Position numbers and translations under genes: made by a program. The notes beneath the pieces are model-generated. The model saw only the letters and a list, made by a program, of their open reading frames with translations, was not told the origin of the DNA and did no database searches. Of a stretch of 64,000 nucleotides of DNA, positions 60,536-64,000 are shown piece by piece; positions within the stretch are counted from its first letter, which is position 1; every line of letters starts with the position of its first letter. Source of the stretch: Colwellia psychrerythraea 34H (GTDB lineage Bacteria > Pseudomonadota > Gammaproteobacteria > Enterobacterales > Alteromonadaceae); NCBI RefSeq assembly GCF_000012325.1, contig NC_003910.7:4774001-4838000 (forward strand), read 5' to 3'.

Positions 60536-61495
60536 ATGCATAAGCCATTGTCCAAAATACAAAAATTAGAACACCCTCTCTTTGATAAATACAACCTAGA
60601 TGTTCGCGTCAAGCGTGATGATTTACTGCATAACATCATATCAGGCAATAAATGGCGCAAACTAAAGCACAACCTAGAGCAACTTAAAACTAATGATTAC
60701 CAAGGAGCATTAACTTTTGGTGGTAGTTACTCAAACCATATTCATGCTTTTGCTTACGCATGTAAACAGCATAACATCCCCTGCATCGGTGTTATTAGAG
60801 GGGAAGCTAACTATGCGAATAACTTTACATTGAGTTGGGCGCGGCACTGGGGCATGCAATGTCACTTTGTCGACAGAAAGACCTATCGTCGCCGTTTTGA
60901 GACAAACTTTATTGATGAACTAAAAACACTATATCCTAATTACTTTGTTATTCCTGAAGGTGGCAGTAATTCACTTGCTATACCAGGCGTTGCCGAGGTG
61001 TTGACTGAATTGAATAGCCAAGTAGATTTCGATACCTTAATCACCCCAGTAGGTAGCGGAGGTACGTTAGCAGGTTTAATTTCGGGAGATAGTGTCGCCA
61101 ATCAGAAACAACATAAAATTTTGGGTATTGCTGTATTAAAACAAGCGGAATATTTAGTTGATGACATTAAGCGCTTGCTTACTGAAGAAGCTAAGAACCA
61201 TGAGAACTGGAAGTTATTAACCAACTTTCATCGTGGTGGTTATGGCAAGTTTAGTGAGGATGATGTCAAACGAATAATAACATTCAACCAGCAAACCGGC
61301 GTATGCTTTGAACCGGTATATTCAGGTAAAATGGTATTAGCTTTACTTGATTTAATAACGCAAGGCTATTTTCAGCCGCAAGAACGCATTGTTTTATTGC
61401 ACACTGGTGGATTACAAGGACTGGGCGGCATGATAGAACAAGGTAGGTTAGATGCCAATGACTGGCCACCATTAAGCAGCGTTGACAATGAATAA
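60536..61495 (+). CDS. PLP-dependent deaminase/desulfhydrase (ACC deaminase / D-cysteine desulfhydrase family)
   Basis: A 319-residue fold-type II PLP enzyme. The Schiff-base lysine is in SGNKWRKLK (about K39), the substrate-binding GGSYSNH follows at about 63-69, and the phosphate loop TPVGSGGTLAGL in the second half. These match the 1-aminocyclopropane-1-carboxylate deaminase / D-cysteine desulfhydrase family; the desulfhydrase-like branch is likelier in this group, but the substrate is not proven. It stands alone between divergent mshI and convergent gspN, with no functional link to either seen. Confidence 0.88.
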   Translation: MHKPLSKIQKLEHPLFDKYNLDVRVKRDDLLHNIISGNKWRKLKHNLEQLKTNDYQGALTFGGSYSNHIHAFAYACKQHNIPCIGVIRGEANYANNFTLSWARHWGMQCHFVDRKTYRRRFETNFIDELKTLYPNYFVIPEGGSNSLAIPGVAEVLTELNSQVDFDTLITPVGSGGTLAGLISGDSVANQKQHKILGIAVLKQAEYLVDDIKRLLTEEAKNHENWKLLTNFHRGGYGKFSEDDVKRIITFNQQTGVCFEPVYSGKMVLALLDLITQGYFQPQERIVLLHTGGLQGLGGMIEQGRLDANDWPPLSSVDNE

Positions 61496-61550
61496 ACCGT
61501 TAGTAACGCTCTCTATATTGTTATAAACAATTTGCAGACAAAGGCAAAAA

Positions 61551-62306
61551 TTAAAACCTTAACAAATAGCGTCCTTGGTTATCTGGTCGGCCAAGAAAAG
61601 ACAATGCTGATCTCAGTTGCGAAGGAAACTTAGCTCCGGGTTTCAAATACCCTTTCCCTGATATTTTTTGAGTTGTTAAGGTTAAGCCGCCATCAAAACT
61701 CAAACCTAAGTTGTTCTTAGGAGATACCTTTGCTAACAAATCACCTTCAGCACAACTTATCTCAGCTGAAAACTTACCTAGTTTAATATTTTGCTCTAAA
61801 GCAACCACACCAGCACGTGACCATAAAACATCACCTTCCGCTTTTGAACATGACAATTGATTACCTGTGACAATAACTATCTCTGATAAAAATAACTCAA
61901 CATTTCCTTGAGCACTCAGTGGAATAGGTAATGGCAACTGCTGTGCAATATCATTCGCTGATATATAGAGCTCTACCTCAGTTAACGTAAGTTGCTCAGA
62001 AGAAACAGTTAGATTAAGTTTCCCTTCAGGTCCTGATAACATGGCATCTCCAAAAGAAACTTGAATACTTGGAGAAAGACCGAACAATGACCAAAAACTC
62101 ACCGTTGTTTTTACTTTTTCAATAGCATTATTATCTATCGTTACTCGTGAAATTTCGCCTTGCCAAATGGACCCTGAAACACCTTGCAATACTATATCCT
62201 TAGGCAATTGAACATTATTAATTACCAATGATAGCGGAGTATTTGCGACTAAAAATGCGATGTAGCTACTTAAAAAAATTGCCGTAAAGGCAAACCACTT
62301 CTTCAT
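61551..62306 (-). CDS. gspN: Type II secretion system protein GspN
   Basis: GspN is an accessory inner-membrane protein of type II secretion. The 251 residues include one N-terminal membrane helix (about 5-22, FTAIFLSSYIAFLVANTP) and a beta-rich periplasmic domain containing VLQGVSGSIWQGEISRV and GDVLWSRAG, similar to the LptC/AsmA-like fold reported for the family. It ends with SALSFLGRPDNQGRYLLRF, the usual GspN C-terminal pattern. It is the last gene of this T2SS operon, 60 bases after gspM. Confidence 0.93.
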   Translation of the reverse strand: MKKWFAFTAIFLSSYIAFLVANTPLSLVINNVQLPKDIVLQGVSGSIWQGEISRVTIDNNAIEKVKTTVSFWSLFGLSPSIQVSFGDAMLSGPEGKLNLTVSSEQLTLTEVELYISANDIAQQLPLPIPLSAQGNVELFLSEIVIVTGNQLSCSKAEGDVLWSRAGVVALEQNIKLGKFSAEISCAEGDLLAKVSPKNNLGLSFDGGLTLTTQKISGKGYLKPGAKFPSQLRSALSFLGRPDNQGRYLLRF

Positions 62307-62366
62307 GAAAACTCTCAGTTTTTGCTTTAGCTGGTATTAGCTAAGCTAAGTTGTTGCTATTAGCTA

Positions 62367-62837
62367 TTATGTTTTTGTTAAGTGCAAGCGTCTTACTTTA
62401 ACTTCACCTGCACTATCACCTCGAGTTAAATCAATGGCTTTCACTTGCAAACCTTCATTATTAGCTAAGTGCTCCAGCCAAAACAACAATTGGGTAAAAG
62501 GTGTGCTATCTATCCATACCTGTAAGTCATCTCCTTGTGGCTGCATGCGTGTAATGGTTAATTTATAAGTTTTAGCACTTCGATTTGCAACACTTGAAAT
62601 GCTACCACTAAGCTTTGATTTACCACCTGAACGCTTAGCTTGATGATACAAGGCGGTATTTTCCTCTACCCAAGTTAATAACTCCTGCTGCTTTGCCAAC
62701 TTATTGTTAGCCTCAGTTAAACTATTATTTATTGGTTGCCATATAGCGCTATAAAAAATAAATATAATAAAAACCAGTGCCATCACTGCAACAAGACGCT
62801 GCTCTCTACTGTTTAGTTGTTGCCACCATTCTTTCAT
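62367..62837 (-). CDS. gspM: Type II secretion system protein GspM
   Basis: GspM is a bitopic inner-membrane protein partnering GspL in the assembly platform. The 156 residues show the typical start WWQQLNSREQRLVAVMAL, one membrane helix (about 16-33, VMALVFIIFIFYSAIWQP), a short coiled coil (about 36-55), and a ferredoxin-like domain ending VKAIDLTRGDSAGEVKVRRL. It overlaps the gspL stop by one base. Confidence 0.95.
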   Translation of the reverse strand: MKEWWQQLNSREQRLVAVMALVFIIFIFYSAIWQPINNSLTEANNKLAKQQELLTWVEENTALYHQAKRSGGKSKLSGSISSVANRSAKTYKLTITRMQPQGDDLQVWIDSTPFTQLLFWLEHLANNEGLQVKAIDLTRGDSAGEVKVRRLHLTKT

Positions 62838-64000
62838 TATGATGCTTCCTTATTACTGGCATTACTTCGTTGCTTGGCTGAGCCTTTTTTATTATTTGAT
62901 CTTTTCGTCGCTCCTTTAGTGCTCCCTTTATTAGTAATGCTAAAAGAACCCGTTACTTGATCACCTTGATTGCTTTGCGAGCCTTGTTTAACAATCAAAT
63001 TGGTTGTTGCTAACGCAACACTGAATTGTTCAAAAGCCTGATAATCTTTTGCTGTTGCTTGAATACGCAATTCTTGTCGCTTACCATCAAACTTTAATGA
63101 CTCTGGTTTTAATGCGGGCACTTTAGCAAAGGCAGGTTGTAATTTAGCAAGCATAGCTAAAAACCCTTGCCTATCACCAACGCCGCCGAGTAAGGCTAGC
63201 TCTCTATTCAATTGAGATTTTATTGTTGAAATCCGAACCCGTTTTGTTTTTGGAAAGGCTTTTTTATAACTGGCAACAATATTTTGTTGAATATTTTCTT
63301 GCTCTGCATTTAGTTGCCATAGTTGCGCACTTTTATGACCTAAACTAAGCAAGATAGCAAACATAGCAACGCCTGCCACCCATAACCACTGTCGCCCGGT
63401 ATGACTACGGTTTTCTTTAACCTTGTATTGGCCTTGCAGTAAGTTAAAGTGACTTAATTTACTGTCATAATTCGTCGCCATAAGCGCTAAAGCTAATTCT
63501 TCAGGCATTGTACTGACATTACATTGTTCACTATGAGCTAATGGTGAATATGCCTCGATAAGAATACTATGAGACTGCTCATTACCCTCTGCATTCTCGG
63601 ATTGCTTAGCTGAAGTTTGACATTGTAATTGCCATGCATTGGCGTCTACATTAAAACCCTGCCAAAGTTTTTGACGAACAATCACTTGCTCTTGATTAGC
63701 ATCGCCAAGTGCAATTGCACTCCAACCCTCAGCAACAATTGGCATAGCCAATACATCAGGCAAAATCGTATCAGTTTCAATGTCCGCATCCGCCAACCAT
63801 GATAACCATTGTTGCATCTGGCTATGAGCAACTATTGCAGTAAAACAATTATTTCCCTGCTCATCACTAGCCAAATCTGCATAAGCAAAAAATAGCTGTT
63901 CAACGTCTTCTGCCAAGCTATCTTCTAACATATAGGGCGTTGCTAAGCGTATTGCTCTGGAAGATTTTGCTGGAACTTTTAACGACTTTAACAGTACATC
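62837..64000 (-). CDS. gspL: Type II secretion system protein GspL, C-terminal part (cut by window edge)
   Basis: The frame is open to the right edge: the bases before the internal ATG at 63931 encode in-frame ...RAIRLATPYMLEDSLAEDVE, a well-known GspL block, so the true start is outside. Visible are the end of the cytoplasmic actin-like domain, one membrane helix (about 186-203 of the ATG-based numbering, WLWVAGVAMFAILLSLGH), and the periplasmic ferredoxin-like domain. A Ser/Lys/Asn-rich tail (GSTKGATKRSNNKKGSAKQR) extends it and is unusual. It is followed by gspM and gspN. Confidence 0.94.
   Translation of the reverse strand, partial: DVLLKSLKVPAKSSRAIRLATPYMLEDSLAEDVEQLFFAYADLASDEQGNNCFTAIVAHSQMQQWLSWLADADIETDTILPDVLAMPIVAEGWSAIALGDANQEQVIVRQKLWQGFNVDANAWQLQCQTSAKQSENAEGNEQSHSILIEAYSPLAHSEQCNVSTMPEELALALMATNYDSKLSHFNLLQGQYKVKENRSHTGRQWLWVAGVAMFAILLSLGHKSAQLWQLNAEQENIQQNIVASYKKAFPKTKRVRISTIKSQLNRELALLGGVGDRQGFLAMLAKLQPAFAKVPALKPESLKFDGKRQELRIQATAKDYQAFEQFSVALATTNLIVKQGSQSNQGDQVTGSFSITNKGSTKGATKRSNNKKGSAKQRSNASNKEAS

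Overview
The window is chromosomal DNA of an AT-rich marine gammaproteobacterium. Gene order and protein character point to the Alteromonadales, and Colwellia or a close relative is the best guess: Colwellia-like housekeeping proteins, a complete MSHA type IV pilus locus, a PEP-CTERM protein, a cold-shock protein, and many short palindromic intergenic repeats. No transposase, phage, plasmid, CRISPR or RNA gene was recognised. Almost every protein gene could be assigned to a known family.

Layout. (1) 1-7511: 5' part of djlA (minus), then lptD-surA-pdxA-rsmA-apaH (plus), an envelope and RNA-maintenance cluster lacking apaG. (2) 7655-10321: a chemoreceptor with a sigma-28-like promoter and a cold-shock gene with a consensus sigma-70 promoter and long leader. 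(3) 10728-15683 (minus): mlaFEDCB-ibaG-murA, phospholipid retrieval plus the first step of peptidoglycan synthesis. (4) 15950-24318 (plus): yrbG-kdsD-kdsC-lptC-lptA-lptB-rpoN-hpf-ptsN-rapZ-ptsO, joining Kdo synthesis and LPS export to sigma-54 and the nitrogen PTS. (5) 24800-39951: mgtE, pmbA(tldE), yjgA(darP), tldD, a nitrilase-family gene, yhdP, rng, maf and mreDCB. (6) 40259-60277 (minus): the MSHA locus, mshI, a PilN-like gene, J, K, L, M, N, E, G, F, B, A, C, D, O, P and Q. (7) 60536-64000: a PLP-dependent deaminase/desulfhydrase (plus) and the end of a type II secretion operon, gspL-gspM-gspN (minus).

How the genes work together. LptD, LptA, LptB, LptC, KdsC and KdsD build and export LPS. 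SurA and DjlA assist folding, and SurA assembles LptD. Mla proteins and YhdP handle phospholipid traffic. MurA and MreBCD shape the wall. The msh locus builds a retractable surface pilus whose ATPase MshE carries the N-terminal domain known to bind cyclic di-GMP.

The least ordinary content is (a) several families of short terminal-inverted-repeat elements without ORFs, three copies of which sit inside otherwise conserved same-strand operons; (b) additions to the msh locus: a PEP-CTERM gene with its own terminator between mshO and mshP, a 62-codon ORF fused by start/stop overlaps between mshP and mshQ, and an MshQ with three LamG-like domains, two of them recent duplicates; (c) a strong hairpin terminator directly after the major pilin gene.
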